64,000 bases of DNA from an uncultured Paracoccaceae bacterium (GCA_913061275.1 CAJXSR010000004.1:62001-126000); one strand, 5' to 3'; positions 34,339 to 44,893 are shown, counted from the stretch's first letter. Made by a program: numbers and translations. Notes: generated from the sequence alone by a model not told the origin.

Positions 34339-36699
34339 ATGACCGAAGGAATAGGCGCACGTGTCCTGCGCAAAGAGGACAAACGGTTTTTAATGGGTAA
34401 AGGTCGCTATACCGATGATATAGTAGAGCCAAACCAAGCTTATGCCGCATTTGTACGTTCACCCCATGCTCATGCGGAAGTGAAGGGCATTGATGCCTCT
34501 GCCGCAGAAGCGATGGACGGTGTTGTTGCTGTTTTAAACGGAGAACAGCTAACTGGTGATGGTATTGGCAATATTATATGTGGTTGGGGTGTGACGCAAA
34601 AAGACGGAAGCGGCATGAACATGGGTGCATGGTCTGCTTTGGCGACAAGCAAAGTACGTTATGTAGGTGATGCTGTTGCAGTTGTGATTGCAGATAGTAT
34701 TGAGCAGGCGCGTAATGCGGCTGAAGCGGTTGAAGTGGATTATAAGATTTTGCCAGCTGTTGCACAATCCATGAAGGCTTTAACAAATGATGCTCCTGAA
34801 ATACATGACAATGCCCCTGGCAATGTTGTGTTTGATTGGGAAATTGGTGATTTGGCCCCGACAGATGCGGCCCTTGCTGGTGCTGCTTATATCACGGAAA
34901 TGGACATCACCAACAACCGTTTGGCGCCAAATCCGATGGAACCGCGCTCTGCGGTTGCAACGTATAATGATGCCGAAGAGCATTATACACTTTATACAAC
35001 CAGCCAAAATCCGCATGTTGCACGTTTGGTGTTGTCTGCGTTTTATCAGGTAGCTCCAGAACACAAATTACGGGTGATTGCCCCTGATGTAGGTGGTGGT
35101 TTTGGATCGAAGATTTATATCTATCCAGAAGAAATCACATGCCTCTGGGCCTCTATGAAGACCAATCGTTCTGTAAAATGGACTTCTGACCGTACAGAAG
35201 CGTTTCTAACAGATGCGCATGGTCGCGATCATGTGTCTACGGCGAAGATCGGGTTTGATAAGGACCATAAAATTGTTGGCTTAAAGGTGAATACCAAAGC
35301 TAACATCGGTGCGTATATGTCATTGTTCAGTTCTGCTGTGCCAACATATTTATATGCAACTCTTCTGTCTGGCCAATATAATATAGCGAATATCTATTGC
35401 GATGTGCAGGCGGTTTATACCAACACTGTGCCAGTTGATGCATATCGTGGTGCTGGCCGCCCCGAAGCGTGCTTTCTTGTGGAACGGATCATGGAAACGG
35501 CAGCACGTGAAATGGGTGTCAGCCCTGTAGAGTTACGCCGCAAGAATTTTGTAACGTCATTCCCGCATCAAACGCCTGTAATTATGGCTTATGATTCAGG
35601 TGACTTTGCAACCAACCAAGATCAAGCCTTGAAAGCAGCTGATTATGATGGGTTCGAAGCCCGCAGAACGGAAGCTGCATCGCGTGGTAAACTACGTGGT
35701 ATCGGCTTTTCCAACTATATTGAGGCATGTGGTATCGCACCATCTGCCGCTGTTGGCAGCTTAGGCGCTGGTGTTGGTTTGTGGGAAAGTGCCGAAGTGC
35801 GTGTTAATCCAGTTGGAACGATTGAAGTTTTGACAGGCTCACACAGTCACGGCCAAGGGCATGAAACGACGTTTACGCAAATAGTTGCAGAACGGTTTGG
35901 TTTGCCGACTGAAAACATTCAGATCGTACATGGCGACACCGATAAAGTGCAGTTTGGTATGGGAACATATGGATCGCGCTCTGGTGCGGTGGGTATGTCT
36001 GCTATCTTTAAAGCACTTGATAAGGTGGAGGCCAAGGTCAAGAAAATTGCAGCACATGTTCTGGAAGCCTCTGAAGATGACATTGTCATTGAAGGTGGCG
36101 AGGTCAAAGTGGCCGGTACGGATAAGTTAATGGGTTGGCATGAAGTTGGATTAGCAGCTTACACAGGCCATAACTTGCCAGAAGGTATGGAGCCAGGGTT
36201 AAAGGAAACCTCATTCTATGATCCGACAAACTTCACATTCCCAGCAGGGTGCTATATTTGCGAGGTTGAAGTGGATCCAGAAACGGGTGTGACTGACATT
36301 GTGCAGTTTGTGGCCTCTGATGACTTTGGCACAATCATCAACCCGATGATTGTAGAAGGTCAGGTTCATGGCGGGATTGCGCAGGGTATTGGTCAAGCGA
36401 TGTTGGAAAACGTTGTTTATGATGACGATGCTCAGCAATTATCAGCATCCTACATGGATTACGCAATGCCACGTGCGGATGATTTGCCTAACTACTCGGT
36501 GCATCATGCATCAACAGAATGCCCTGGAAACCCATTGGGTATGAAAGGTTGCGGCGAAGCGGGGGCTATTGGGTCACCGCCAGCTGTGATTAACGCGATA
36601 ACGGATGCGATAGGAAATAACGACCTGTCTATGCCAGCAACATCAGCAAAAGTTTGGGCGGCTATACAAGCAGCAAGTGCCAAACAAGCAGCAGAATAA
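34339..36699 (+). CDS. coxL: Molybdenum hydroxylase large subunit, form II CO-dehydrogenase type
   Basis: 786 residues binding the molybdopterin cytosine dinucleotide cofactor. The active-site loop is A368-Y-R-G-A-G-R374, diagnostic of form II; true form I CO dehydrogenases have AYxCSFR with the Cu-binding Cys. The general-base Glu is E740 in KGCGEAGAIG. So aerobic CO oxidation is doubtful, and an aromatic, purine or aldehyde-like substrate is possible. GGAGG precedes ATG. Name by family position only. Confidence 0.9.
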   Translation: MTEGIGARVLRKEDKRFLMGKGRYTDDIVEPNQAYAAFVRSPHAHAEVKGIDASAAEAMDGVVAVLNGEQLTGDGIGNIICGWGVTQKDGSGMNMGAWSALATSKVRYVGDAVAVVIADSIEQARNAAEAVEVDYKILPAVAQSMKALTNDAPEIHDNAPGNVVFDWEIGDLAPTDAALAGAAYITEMDITNNRLAPNPMEPRSAVATYNDAEEHYTLYTTSQNPHVARLVLSAFYQVAPEHKLRVIAPDVGGGFGSKIYIYPEEITCLWASMKTNRSVKWTSDRTEAFLTDAHGRDHVSTAKIGFDKDHKIVGLKVNTKANIGAYMSLFSSAVPTYLYATLLSGQYNIANIYCDVQAVYTNTVPVDAYRGAGRPEACFLVERIMETAAREMGVSPVELRRKNFVTSFPHQTPVIMAYDSGDFATNQDQALKAADYDGFEARRTEAASRGKLRGIGFSNYIEACGIAPSAAVGSLGAGVGLWESAEVRVNPVGTIEVLTGSHSHGQGHETTFTQIVAERFGLPTENIQIVHGDTDKVQFGMGTYGSRSGAVGMSAIFKALDKVEAKVKKIAAHVLEASEDDIVIEGGEVKVAGTDKLMGWHEVGLAAYTGHNLPEGMEPGLKETSFYDPTNFTFPAGCYICEVEVDPETGVTDIVQFVASDDFGTIINPMIVEGQVHGGIAQGIGQAMLENVVYDDDAQQLSASYMDYAMPRADDLPNYSVHHASTECPGNPLGMKGCGEAGAIGSPPAVINAITDAIGNNDLSMPATSAKVWAAIQAASAKQAAE

Positions 36700-36710
36700 G
36701 GAGAGCGATC

Positions 36711-37508
36711 ATGTATGAGACAAAATATCATAAAGCTTCAAGTGTAGCCGATGCGGTTTCCTTAATCGGTGAATCGGATGACGGTAAACTGCTATCAGGC
36801 GGTCAAACATTATTACCAACGATGAAGGCACGCCTAGCGGCCCCTTCTGATCTGGTGGATATCAGCGGTATTGCCAATATGCACGGGATTAAAGTTAGCG
36901 GCTCAACTGTTACGATTGGTGCAGCGACGACCCATGCAGAGGTTGCCAGAAATGCTGATTTGCAAGCAGCTTGTGGCAGCGTTGCCTGTTTGGCGGCTGG
37001 CATTGGTGATGCGGCCGTACGACACTTAGGCACAATAGGGGGGTCGGTTGCTAATAACGATCCTGCAGCTGATTACCCTGCCGCATTGTTAGCTTTAGGG
37101 GCAACTATCACAACAAATACACGTGAAATAGCTGCGGGTGATTTCTTTGTCGGGCTGTTTGAAACGGCTTTGAGCGATGATGAGGTCATTGTCAGTGTTA
37201 GCTTTGATGCGCCAAGTAAGGCCGCTTATGCCAAGTTCCCCAATCCTGCATCCCGATATGCAATGGTTGGTGTATTTGCAGCCCAAACTGCAAATGGCGC
37301 ACGTGTGGCAGTTACTGGTGCTGGATCAGATGGTGTTTACCGTCAATCTGACATGGAAGCGGCATTGGATAGTGATTGGGCTGCAAGCGCACTAGCAGGC
37401 GTACAGGTTGGGTCAGAAGGCCTGTTATCTGATATGCACGCTGATGCAGTCTACCGCGCCAATTTGGTAAAAGTCATGGCGGGCCGCGCTGTGGCTGGCT
37501 GTGCATAA
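36711..37508 (+). CDS. coxM: Molybdenum hydroxylase medium FAD subunit
   Basis: 265 residues with the FAD-binding motifs of the family: LLSGGQTLLP near residue 30 and HLGTIGGSVANNDP near residue 105. A C-terminal CO dehydrogenase flavoprotein domain follows. AAGGAG is placed correctly before ATG 36711. Completes the S-L-M enzyme, with electrons leaving via FAD. Confidence 0.93.
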   Translation: MYETKYHKASSVADAVSLIGESDDGKLLSGGQTLLPTMKARLAAPSDLVDISGIANMHGIKVSGSTVTIGAATTHAEVARNADLQAACGSVACLAAGIGDAAVRHLGTIGGSVANNDPAADYPAALLALGATITTNTREIAAGDFFVGLFETALSDDEVIVSVSFDAPSKAAYAKFPNPASRYAMVGVFAAQTANGARVAVTGAGSDGVYRQSDMEAALDSDWAASALAGVQVGSEGLLSDMHADAVYRANLVKVMAGRAVAGCA

Positions 37509-37517
37509 CTTAATTAC

Positions 37518-37542
37518 TCCAGCCCTGTTCAATAGGGCTGGA
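37518..37542 (+). promoter_or_regulatory. Hairpin between coxM and coxD
   Basis: TCCAGCCCT and AGGGCTGGA pair over a 7-nt loop, 10 nt after the coxM stop. No T run follows. It may attenuate or stabilise mRNA so that the maturation genes coxD and coxE are expressed less than the enzyme subunits. Confidence 0.5.
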
Positions 37543-37559
37543 ATATCTATAGTTACTCT

Positions 37560-38450
37560 ATGACATCAAATTTACCGACATCCATCGATGAAACGCTAGA
37601 TATGCTGCGCAAACAAGATTATGTTTGTGATCGCAGCCTTGCGACATTGGCTTATCTTGCATTAACTTTAAACCGTCCAATTTTCTTGGAAGGTGAAGCA
37701 GGCGTTGGGAAAACCGAACTTGCGAAAACCATTGCGTCTGGTTTGGGGCGAGATCTTATTCGATTGCAATGTTATGAAGGCATGGATGCATCAACTGCCG
37801 TGTATGAATGGAACTTTGCCGCCCAAATGTTGGCGATGCGTACAGAAGGCGAAAAGATTGACATCTACGCCGATAAGTTCTTGTTTAAACGCCCTTTATT
37901 ACAAGCAATGGAAGAACATAAGAACGGCCCACCTGTATTGCTAATCGATGAAGTTGACCGAACAGATGCCCCGTTTGAAGCATTTTTATTAGAAGCCTTA
38001 TCGGATTATCAGGTCACGATACCAGAGATTGGCACGATAAAAGCGTCCCTGCCACCGATCGTTATTTTAACGTCAAACCGCACGCGTGAAGTGCATGACG
38101 CCCTAAAACGCAGGTGTTTATATCATTGGGTTGATTACCCCGATTTCGATCGTGAGTTAGAGATTTTGAATGCACGCGTACCGGAAGCAGCCCAAACGCT
38201 TAGCAATGAAGTTGTGGGTTTTGTTCAAAGATTGCGTAATGAGGATTTGTTTAAAGCACCTGGATTAGCCGAAACCCTAGATTGGGCTAAATGTTTGGTG
38301 GCTTTGGATGTAATATCTTTGTCCCCCGAAGTGGTTTCAAATACCATTGGGGCGGTCTTGAAATACCAAGATGATATTTCAAAAATACAAGGATCAGAAG
38401 TGACCCGTATATTGGAGGCTACCCGCAGCGATTTGCGAGCCACGGGATGA
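37560..38450 (+). CDS. coxD: MoxR-type AAA+ ATPase (CoxD)
   Basis: 296 residues. Walker A GEAGVGKTE at residues 44-52, Walker B VLLIDEVDRTD, sensor 1 region VILTSNRTREVHDALKRRC with arginine finger. CoxD acts with CoxE as a chaperone that matures the metal centre. No clear ribosome binding site before ATG. Overlaps coxE by 4 nt (ATGA). Confidence 0.92.
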   Translation: MTSNLPTSIDETLDMLRKQDYVCDRSLATLAYLALTLNRPIFLEGEAGVGKTELAKTIASGLGRDLIRLQCYEGMDASTAVYEWNFAAQMLAMRTEGEKIDIYADKFLFKRPLLQAMEEHKNGPPVLLIDEVDRTDAPFEAFLLEALSDYQVTIPEIGTIKASLPPIVILTSNRTREVHDALKRRCLYHWVDYPDFDRELEILNARVPEAAQTLSNEVVGFVQRLRNEDLFKAPGLAETLDWAKCLVALDVISLSPEVVSNTIGAVLKYQDDISKIQGSEVTRILEATRSDLRATG

Positions 38451-39664
38451 CCAATACCCCCTTGAATGTAGAAGGGCGGTTGGCACAGAATATCATCTAT
38501 TTTTGTCATGCATTGCGGCGCGCTGAAGTGCCAGTAGGGACTGCACAAGTAAATGATGTGATCCGTGCAGTGCAAACAGTTGGGTTTACCAAGCGGGTTG
38601 ATTTTTTCATGACACTGCGGGCTTGTTTAATCACAAGAGCACAGCACCTTATTGTTTTTCAACGTGTTTTTGATATTTTCTGGCGTGATCCCGAAGTTTT
38701 AGAAAGCATGATCCAGAACTTACTGCCGATGATGCAAGTAGCAGAAGAAGTAAATAAACCAAAAGCCGCAGAAAACCGCGCAGCCGAAGCTGTTCTAGGA
38801 TCAAAAGACCCTCTAAACCCTCAACCTATCGAAGAACAAATAACGTTAGATGCCCAACTGACTGTTTCTAAAAATGAGCGGATGAGCGCTATGGACTTTG
38901 ATAAAATGACAAACCTTGAGATTAGAGAGGCGGAAAATGCGATTGCAGATTTACATCTGAAAACGCCAAAAGTGCCATCCAGACGATTTAGAACTGCTGC
39001 CTATGGGCCAAAAATCAATGCACGCGCAGTTATGCGTGAAGCGCGTCGCACAGGCGGTGAAGTTTTAAAACTTCCACGTCAAAAGCAACGCCATAAGCCA
39101 TTGAACCTGATCGTTTTAATAGATATTTCAGGGTCAATGTCCACATACTCTCGTATGATGATGCATTTCGTTCATTCGATGTCTTTGAATAGCGGGAATG
39201 CGTGGGCAAAAATTCATGCTTTTACTTTTGGTACCAGACTATCGAATATCACCAGATCACTTAACCAAAAAGATCCTGATAAGGCTTTGGAAACTATCGG
39301 TAAGCAAGTGCAAGATTGGGATGGGGGCACATTAATCGGGGAAAGCCTGATGCATTTCAATAAAGATTGGTCACGGCGCGTATTATCATCTGATGCCTGT
39401 GTTTTGCTGATTACGGATGGGTTAGAACGCGATGCGATTGATAATTTGGAAATGCAAATGAAACGACTAAGTTTATCTTGCCGTCATTTAATTTGGCTAA
39501 ACCCATTGTTGCGTTTTGACGAATTTGAAGCGAAAGCCGCTGGTATTACAACCATGTTGCCATTCGTTGATCGTTTTCTGGCTTGTCATAATTTGAATGC
39601 GATGCAGGATTTGATAAATATACTGAATACGACGATTTATAATGACCAAAAAATCAAGTTATGA
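38447..39664 (+). CDS. coxE: VWA-domain protein CoxE
   Basis: 405 residues. An N-terminal helical part is followed by a VWA domain with the MIDAS motif D-I-S-G-S-M-S near residue 226 and a later Asp in LLITDGLERDA. Partner of the MoxR ATPase CoxD in active-site assembly. Last gene of the operon; coxF (XdhC-like) is not in the window. Confidence 0.92.
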   Translation: MTNTPLNVEGRLAQNIIYFCHALRRAEVPVGTAQVNDVIRAVQTVGFTKRVDFFMTLRACLITRAQHLIVFQRVFDIFWRDPEVLESMIQNLLPMMQVAEEVNKPKAAENRAAEAVLGSKDPLNPQPIEEQITLDAQLTVSKNERMSAMDFDKMTNLEIREAENAIADLHLKTPKVPSRRFRTAAYGPKINARAVMREARRTGGEVLKLPRQKQRHKPLNLIVLIDISGSMSTYSRMMMHFVHSMSLNSGNAWAKIHAFTFGTRLSNITRSLNQKDPDKALETIGKQVQDWDGGTLIGESLMHFNKDWSRRVLSSDACVLLITDGLERDAIDNLEMQMKRLSLSCRHLIWLNPLLRFDEFEAKAAGITTMLPFVDRFLACHNLNAMQDLINILNTTIYNDQKIKL

Positions 39665-39707
39665 CAGCCAAAGATTAAATTTAAACGTTTCCAAGTACCT
39701 ACTGGCC

Positions 39708-40625
39708 TTAGAAAAAGTTCCCACTTGATTTTTCCAATAGCTCTTTGGCCAATTTTTCGCCTAATGCAGGCCCGTCTGATATGGGGCCGGAAATCTGACC
39801 ACTGACCTGATCTGATCCATCAATGCGCAAAATTTGACCCTGTAGCGTTAAGTGGTCATTATTCAATGTTGCCAACCCCGCAATAGGTGTTTGGCAGGAA
39901 CCATCAAGGGCTTTCAAAAAAGCGCGCTCTGCGACTAATCTGTTGAAGGTTTCAGTATCGGCAATGGTTGCCAGCATATATTTCATGTTTTCATCTGTGG
40001 CGCGCCGTTCAATTCCGATGGCGCCTTGGGCAACTGCTGGTAATAACTCGTCTGTATCGATGGCTGATTGCGCAACATGTGTATTATCCAAGCGGATCAA
40101 GCCTGCCATTGCCAGAAACGTTGCATCGGCAACGCCTTCGGATAGTTTACGTAAACGGGTTTGCACATTCCCCCTAAACTCAACCACATTTATATCTGGG
40201 CGACGATTAAGGATTTGGGCGCGTCTTCGTAAGCTACTTGAACCTAATTTTGCACCGATTGGCAAATCGGCGATGGATTTATACTTTAAGGATACAAAGG
40301 CATCTCGTACATCTTCGCGGGGCAAGTAACAATTAAGCAGTAAACCCGCGGGTTGCTTAACAGGCATGTCTTTCATTGAATGTACGGCCATATCAATACT
40401 ACCGTCTAGTAAAGCGTCTTCTATTTCTTTGGTAAACAGGCCTTTGCCGCCTATTTCACCTAATGGGCGATCTTGAATACGATCCCCCGTTGTTTTTATT
40501 ACAACAATTTCAAAATTATGTTCTGTCAGCCCATGTGCTGCCATTAGACGATCACGGGTTTCATAGGCTTGGGCCAGTGCCAAAGGGGATCCACGGGTGC
40601 CGATTTTGTATACTGGTTGCGTCAT
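39708..40625 (-). CDS. hemC: Porphobilinogen deaminase
   Basis: 305-residue cytosolic enzyme joining four porphobilinogens into hydroxymethylbilane. Motifs: [36 protein letters not shown], and the dipyrromethane-cofactor Cys C244 in [11 protein letters not shown]. Divergent from hemE with ~80 bp between, so both heme genes share a control region. Confidence 0.95.
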   Translation of the reverse strand: MTQPVYKIGTRGSPLALAQAYETRDRLMAAHGLTEHNFEIVVIKTTGDRIQDRPLGEIGGKGLFTKEIEDALLDGSIDMAVHSMKDMPVKQPAGLLLNCYLPREDVRDAFVSLKYKSIADLPIGAKLGSSSLRRRAQILNRRPDINVVEFRGNVQTRLRKLSEGVADATFLAMAGLIRLDNTHVAQSAIDTDELLPAVAQGAIGIERRATDENMKYMLATIADTETFNRLVAERAFLKALDGSCQTPIAGLATLNNDHLTLQGQILRIDGSDQVSGQISGPISDGPALGEKLAKELLEKSSGNFF

Positions 40626-40704
40626 AAGTTCTCTTTTATGTGAAATCTATTATTTAAACTCCACTTATCATTCCAAACTTGGTATTGCGAGTGGGAATAA
40701 TGGG

Positions 40705-41748
40705 ATGATGACTGTGACACAATGCACCAAAACAATAATGCGGGCCTTAAATGGCGAAACCTTGCCAACGCCACCTGTTTGGATGATGCGCCAAGCGGGG
40801 CGGTATTTACCAGAATATATGGCAACACGGGCACAGGCAGGTGATTTTTTATCGCTGTGTTATAATCCTGATTTGGCAACAGAGGTAACTTTACAACCAA
40901 TTCGACGGTACGGATTTGACGCGGCAATTCTATTTGCCGATATATTACTTGTGCCACAGGCATTGGGTGCTGATCTGTGGTTTGTAACAGGTGAGGGGCC
41001 ACGGTTATCAACGATAACAACTGAGCAAGATATGGGTAAACTTGGCCCAGCAGAAGATATACATGAAACGCTTGCCCCGATTTATCAAACAGTTAGAAAT
41101 TTAACGTCTGCTTTGCCTGCTGAAACTACATTAATCGGGTTTGCAGGCGCACCTTGGACAGTTGCAACATATATGATCGCGGGGCGTGGAACACCCGATC
41201 AGGCACCTGCACATGCGCTAATGCGTGAAAATGTTGTTGTGTTTGATGCTTTGATGGATCGTATTACAAAAGCCACAATTCTATATCTGGCAGAACAGAT
41301 TAAAGCGGGTGCTGAAGTTGTTAAAATATTTGACAGTTGGGCAGGGTCGTTAAGTGCGCAAGCATTTGACCGGTATTGCATTGCGCCACACATAGAGATT
41401 GTTACGGTTTTAAAAGCACAATTCCCAGATGTGAAAATCATTGGTTTCCCGCGCGGTGCCGCTGGTAAATATATAGATTACACCGTGCAGGTTGATGTTG
41501 ATTGTGTGGCCGTCGATACCGCCGTTAGCTCTGCTTGGGCGGCAGAAAACCTGCAACCCAAAACCTGTGTTCAAGGCAACCTTGACCAGACTTTGTTAGT
41601 ATCAGGTGGGGATAAATTGGTGTCTGAAACCAAACGTGTGGTTGAGGCTTTCAAAGGTGGTGCGCATATCTTTAATTTGGGGCACGGCATTACACCCGAT
41701 GCGCCACCAGAAAATGTATCTTTGATGTTAGAAGCCATTCGCGGTTAA
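40705..41748 (+). CDS. hemE: Uroporphyrinogen decarboxylase
   Basis: 347 residues. Signature [14 protein letters not shown] near the N-terminus, the catalytic Asp region [25 protein letters not shown], and [14 protein letters not shown] at the C-terminus. The start was set at ATG 40705 because the protein then begins as family members do; ATG 40708 is equally possible. Overlaps the convergent GST gene by 4 bp. Confidence 0.94.
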   Translation: MMTVTQCTKTIMRALNGETLPTPPVWMMRQAGRYLPEYMATRAQAGDFLSLCYNPDLATEVTLQPIRRYGFDAAILFADILLVPQALGADLWFVTGEGPRLSTITTEQDMGKLGPAEDIHETLAPIYQTVRNLTSALPAETTLIGFAGAPWTVATYMIAGRGTPDQAPAHALMRENVVVFDALMDRITKATILYLAEQIKAGAEVVKIFDSWAGSLSAQAFDRYCIAPHIEIVTVLKAQFPDVKIIGFPRGAAGKYIDYTVQVDVDCVAVDTAVSSAWAAENLQPKTCVQGNLDQTLLVSGGDKLVSETKRVVEAFKGGAHIFNLGHGITPDAPPENVSLMLEAIRG

Positions 41749-42380
41749 GCGCCAGGCAGGCCACGTTGCATAAGGTCATACGGGTGTTTCCAGCCATCAA
41801 GTTGGGAAATGCGATCTAACCATGCGTCTATATTGGGCCACTCTGTACGCTCAAAGCCAAAAGGTTCTGGATAATATAGATAACCGCAACAAGAAATATC
41901 CGCCATGGTCGGGTTGTCTGTGGCAACCCATTCACGGTTTTCCAAATGGGTATTTAATACAGTGTATGCGGCTTTCAACCGGCCCTGCATGAATGGAAAT
42001 ACGGCCTCGGGGCGCTTATCGGCGGGTAAAAAATTCATTAAAAACCGCAATAAACCTGCTTGGGATGACAGTTTATGATTATCCCATAGTACCCAACGTT
42101 GAATTTCGCGACATTCTTCATCTGTCGACCCGCTGAATTTACCAGTTAGATCAGCAATATAATTTTGAATAACGCCTGATTGGCTGATTTTTACATCGCC
42201 GTGAATTAAAACTGGAACTTCGCCCATTGCGTTGATTTTTTTGAATGCATCAGTTCGGGCTTCACCTTTGAAAAAATCGACAAATATAGGCTGCCAGTCA
42301 CATTTTGCTAATTCCAAAGCAAGTGCTGCTTTGTAGGCATTCCCAGACTCGGCAAAACAATAAAGTTGAAACTCTGACAT
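41745..42380 (-). CDS. Glutathione S-transferase family protein
   Basis: 211 residues: N-terminal thioredoxin-like domain with the cis-Pro region [18 protein letters not shown], and an all-helical C-terminal domain with the GST motif [13 protein letters not shown]. Probable glutathione-dependent detoxification; substrate unknown. Divergent from the LysR gene. Confidence 0.88.
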   Translation of the reverse strand: MSEFQLYCFAESGNAYKAALALELAKCDWQPIFVDFFKGEARTDAFKKINAMGEVPVLIHGDVKISQSGVIQNYIADLTGKFSGSTDEECREIQRWVLWDNHKLSSQAGLLRFLMNFLPADKRPEAVFPFMQGRLKAAYTVLNTHLENREWVATDNPTMADISCCGYLYYPEPFGFERTEWPNIDAWLDRISQLDGWKHPYDLMQRGLPGA

Positions 42381-42498
42381 TTAATACATTCCTTAAGTGA
42401 TTCCACCTGAATAGAATATGAATGCGCTGGAAACACAACTTAGATATTGTACCATTAATTCGTATGGTTTTAGGTTTCGTAAACTACAGGGGTACACA

Positions 42499-43368
42499 AT
42501 GGATATTGTTCATCTAAGATCTTTCATAGCTGTTGTGGAAGAAAAAAGCTTTACAGCGGCAGCAGCCCGTTTGAGGGTTGCCAAATCGGTGTGTTCTAGG
42601 CGTATTTCTGAATTAGAAACTGATTTATCTACACAACTGGTTCATCGGACTACGCGTGCAGTGGTGCCAACGCAAGCTGGCATGGATTATTATCAAGATT
42701 GTCTTGAGGTTATAGGTAGTTTTGAGGATGCTAATCATAAAGCTAAGTCTGGTACATCTGTTGTTTATGGTCACTTAAAGTTATCTTTACCCGTCGATTA
42801 TTGTGGTGCAGTTTTAGCGCCTAAACTTGAAAGTTTTGCGCAAAAATTCCCTGATGTATCTTTGACGATTGAAATGACTGACAGCACAGTAGATTTAATT
42901 TCAGGTGGTTATGATGCGGCGGTTCGAATTGGAACGCTTATAGATTCAACGCTTTATGCGCGTAAAATTGGCCAAATATATATAATATGTTGTGCGTCCC
43001 CTAGCTATCTTTCAAAGAACGGTACACCTGAAACAGTTGATGATTTATCACAACACCAGTGCATATTATATTCTAATTCATCAACGGGTAGTGATTGGAT
43101 TTTTTATAAAGACGGGAAAGAAATACGTAAAAGAGTGCGTGGGCGGTTTAGTGTGAATAACGGGCTTTACCAAATGACGCTTGCTATGAATGGTCATGGA
43201 ATAGCGTATTTACCTAATTTCCTTGCTGATAATCAGGTTAATAGGGGTAATTTGATACGTATTTTGGAAGATTACGATCAAAAAAACATAGATATTCAGG
43301 TGGTTTATCCTGAAAAGAAAAATATGCGCGCGGTACTGCGCGCATTTATAGATCATTTAGCAGGTTAA
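42499..43368 (+). CDS. LysR-family transcriptional regulator
   Basis: 289 residues. Winged helix-turn-helix at residues 3-60 (HLRSFIAVVEEKSFTAAAAR), then a periplasmic-binding-like effector domain (LKLSLPVDYCG, GYDAAVRIGTL). AGGGG stands 6 nt before this ATG; the frame continues 27 codons upstream without homology. Divergent from the GST gene, which is its likely target. Confidence 0.9.
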   Translation: MDIVHLRSFIAVVEEKSFTAAAARLRVAKSVCSRRISELETDLSTQLVHRTTRAVVPTQAGMDYYQDCLEVIGSFEDANHKAKSGTSVVYGHLKLSLPVDYCGAVLAPKLESFAQKFPDVSLTIEMTDSTVDLISGGYDAAVRIGTLIDSTLYARKIGQIYIICCASPSYLSKNGTPETVDDLSQHQCILYSNSSTGSDWIFYKDGKEIRKRVRGRFSVNNGLYQMTLAMNGHGIAYLPNFLADNQVNRGNLIRILEDYDQKNIDIQVVYPEKKNMRAVLRAFIDHLAG

Positions 43369-43929
43369 TTAATGTCCGCGTGCGATGGCTGCAACACCCG
43401 TTCTAGCGACTTCCTCTAGGCCCAAAGGCTGCATCATTTCTGCAAAAGCGTCTATCTTTTCAGGTGTACCTGTCAGTTCAAACACAAAGCTTTCTAAAGT
43501 GCTATCGACAACACGCGCCCTGAAAATTTCGGCAGTTCGTAATGCTTCCAGTCGCTTGTCGCCTTTGCCTAAAACTTTAAACAAAGCCAACTCACGTTCA
43601 ACAGATGGGCCTTCTACAGTTAGGTCATGCACATCATATACAGGTACCATGCGCGATAGTTGCGCCTTTATCTGCTCAATAACAGACGGTGTTCCTGTTG
43701 TGACAATAGTAATACGCGAACGGTTGCTTTCGTGGTCTACTTCGGCAACGGTTAGGCTTTCGATATTATATCCCCGGCCAGAAAATAATCCGATAACACG
43801 CGCCAGTACACCTGCCTCATTATCTACCAGAACTGCCAGTGTATGGGTTTCTTCGGTATCGCCAGAAAAGTTTTTAAGGTCATAAGCACTAAAGCTTGAT
43901 GCCCCTTTTTTCAATTTGACCGCGTTCAT
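43369..43929 (-). CDS. ilvH: Acetolactate synthase regulatory subunit
   Basis: 186 residues with the N-terminal ACT domain (THTLAVLVDNEAGVLARVIG, FSGRGYNIESLTV) that binds valine for feedback inhibition, followed by the C-terminal ALS_ss domain. Partner of IlvI in branched-chain amino acid synthesis. Here it is separated from ilvI by a sulfotransferase-like gene and a terminator. Confidence 0.94.
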   Translation of the reverse strand: MNAVKLKKGASSFSAYDLKNFSGDTEETHTLAVLVDNEAGVLARVIGLFSGRGYNIESLTVAEVDHESNRSRITIVTTGTPSVIEQIKAQLSRMVPVYDVHDLTVEGPSVERELALFKVLGKGDKRLEALRTAEIFRARVVDSTLESFVFELTGTPEKIDAFAEMMQPLGLEEVARTGVAAIARGH

Positions 43930-43961
43930 ATCTTATTCCCTTCGTGAATCATTAACGAAGC

Positions 43962-44792
43962 TTAAGATAAAGCCTGCCCAGTGTCACCGCGCGATTTTGT
44001 TAATACGGTACCTTCTTTTAAAATAGGTGCGCCATCTGTTGGTAAAAACATCCGATTTCTTATCAAGGTTCGATAAAACGGTAAAAATTCCTGGCGAATG
44101 CGATATTGATCGTTCACAGACATTTCAAGCTTGTAGCGTTTTCTCACGCCTTTGTTGAATTGGATAAAGCGTTTTTTCAAAACGTGACGTTTCACAATGC
44201 GTTCCGAACCTTCAATGTGCAAATTAGTCATGATACGTTTTGTAACAAGGGGCATTCTGAAAGCAAGATCATGATAGAATAGGGGTAGGCAATTTGGGCG
44301 GTATAACCATTGTGTAAGACTGTCTATTTGGCCGCGTATATTGCCAAGCGCATCGTCGATTGTTTCTATTTCCGCAAAAGCACTGCGCCCCATAAGGCGT
44401 GCCATGCGACCATGGTCAAGCATTGATAATGCCATTTCTCTAGGGTCGCGGTACGTGGCGTGCACTATGGCTTTGCCTCTTTTAATCATATCGATAACTG
44501 CTGGGTCTGGGCGCGTATGCGTTTTAATAACGATCGGGTAGCCTACGTCTTGCACGGCTGTTTCTAAATTATTTATTTGTTTTTCAGTAAGGTGCCTTGT
44601 GAAGTTAATGCGCTTATTTTGCCCTAAAGCGTCCACTGGTAATACAGGTTGGGGGAAACCTGAAAGTTCAAGTGAAGTGCGGGCCAGTTCAAAGGCAAGT
44701 GTGGATCCGCATTTTGTCATACCATATGAGAATATGATTTTAGCGCCTAAAGGGTGTGAGATGCCCTGAAAGTTATGTTTAAGATGTACCAT
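43962..44792 (-). CDS. Sulfotransferase-like protein
   Basis: 276 residues. N-terminal P-loop-like FSYGMTKCGSTLAFELAR, in the position of the PAPS 5'-phosphosulfate loop of sulfotransferases, and YRDPREMALSMLDHGR in the position of the 3'-phosphate-binding motif. The C-terminal part is basic. Acceptor unknown, perhaps a surface glycan or lipid. It starts after a bidirectional terminator and lies 32 bp upstream of ilvH, so it may be transcribed with ilvH. Confidence 0.75.
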   Translation of the reverse strand: MVHLKHNFQGISHPLGAKIIFSYGMTKCGSTLAFELARTSLELSGFPQPVLPVDALGQNKRINFTRHLTEKQINNLETAVQDVGYPIVIKTHTRPDPAVIDMIKRGKAIVHATYRDPREMALSMLDHGRMARLMGRSAFAEIETIDDALGNIRGQIDSLTQWLYRPNCLPLFYHDLAFRMPLVTKRIMTNLHIEGSERIVKRHVLKKRFIQFNKGVRKRYKLEMSVNDQYRIRQEFLPFYRTLIRNRMFLPTDGAPILKEGTVLTKSRGDTGQALS

Positions 44793-44847
44793 ACCCGCAC
44801 TGTGGCGTGGTAAATTTAAAATTTGATTAAATGCAACACGAAAATTT

Positions 44848-44875
44848 AAAAACCCGCCACATAAGGCGGGTTTTT
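44848..44875 (-). terminator. Rho-independent terminator of ilvI
   Basis: AAAAACCCGCC and GGCGGGTTTTT pair over a 6-nt loop, 19 bp after the ilvI stop. The flanking A and T tracts make it work in both directions. It isolates ilvI from the sulfotransferase and ilvH genes. Confidence 0.93.
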
Positions 44876-44893
44876 AATTTAAACAGGGTGGGC

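Noticed and set aside
34339-36699. True CO dehydrogenase (form I)
   Set aside because: Active-site loop is AYRGAGR, not AYxCSFR; gene order S-L-M also indicates form II.
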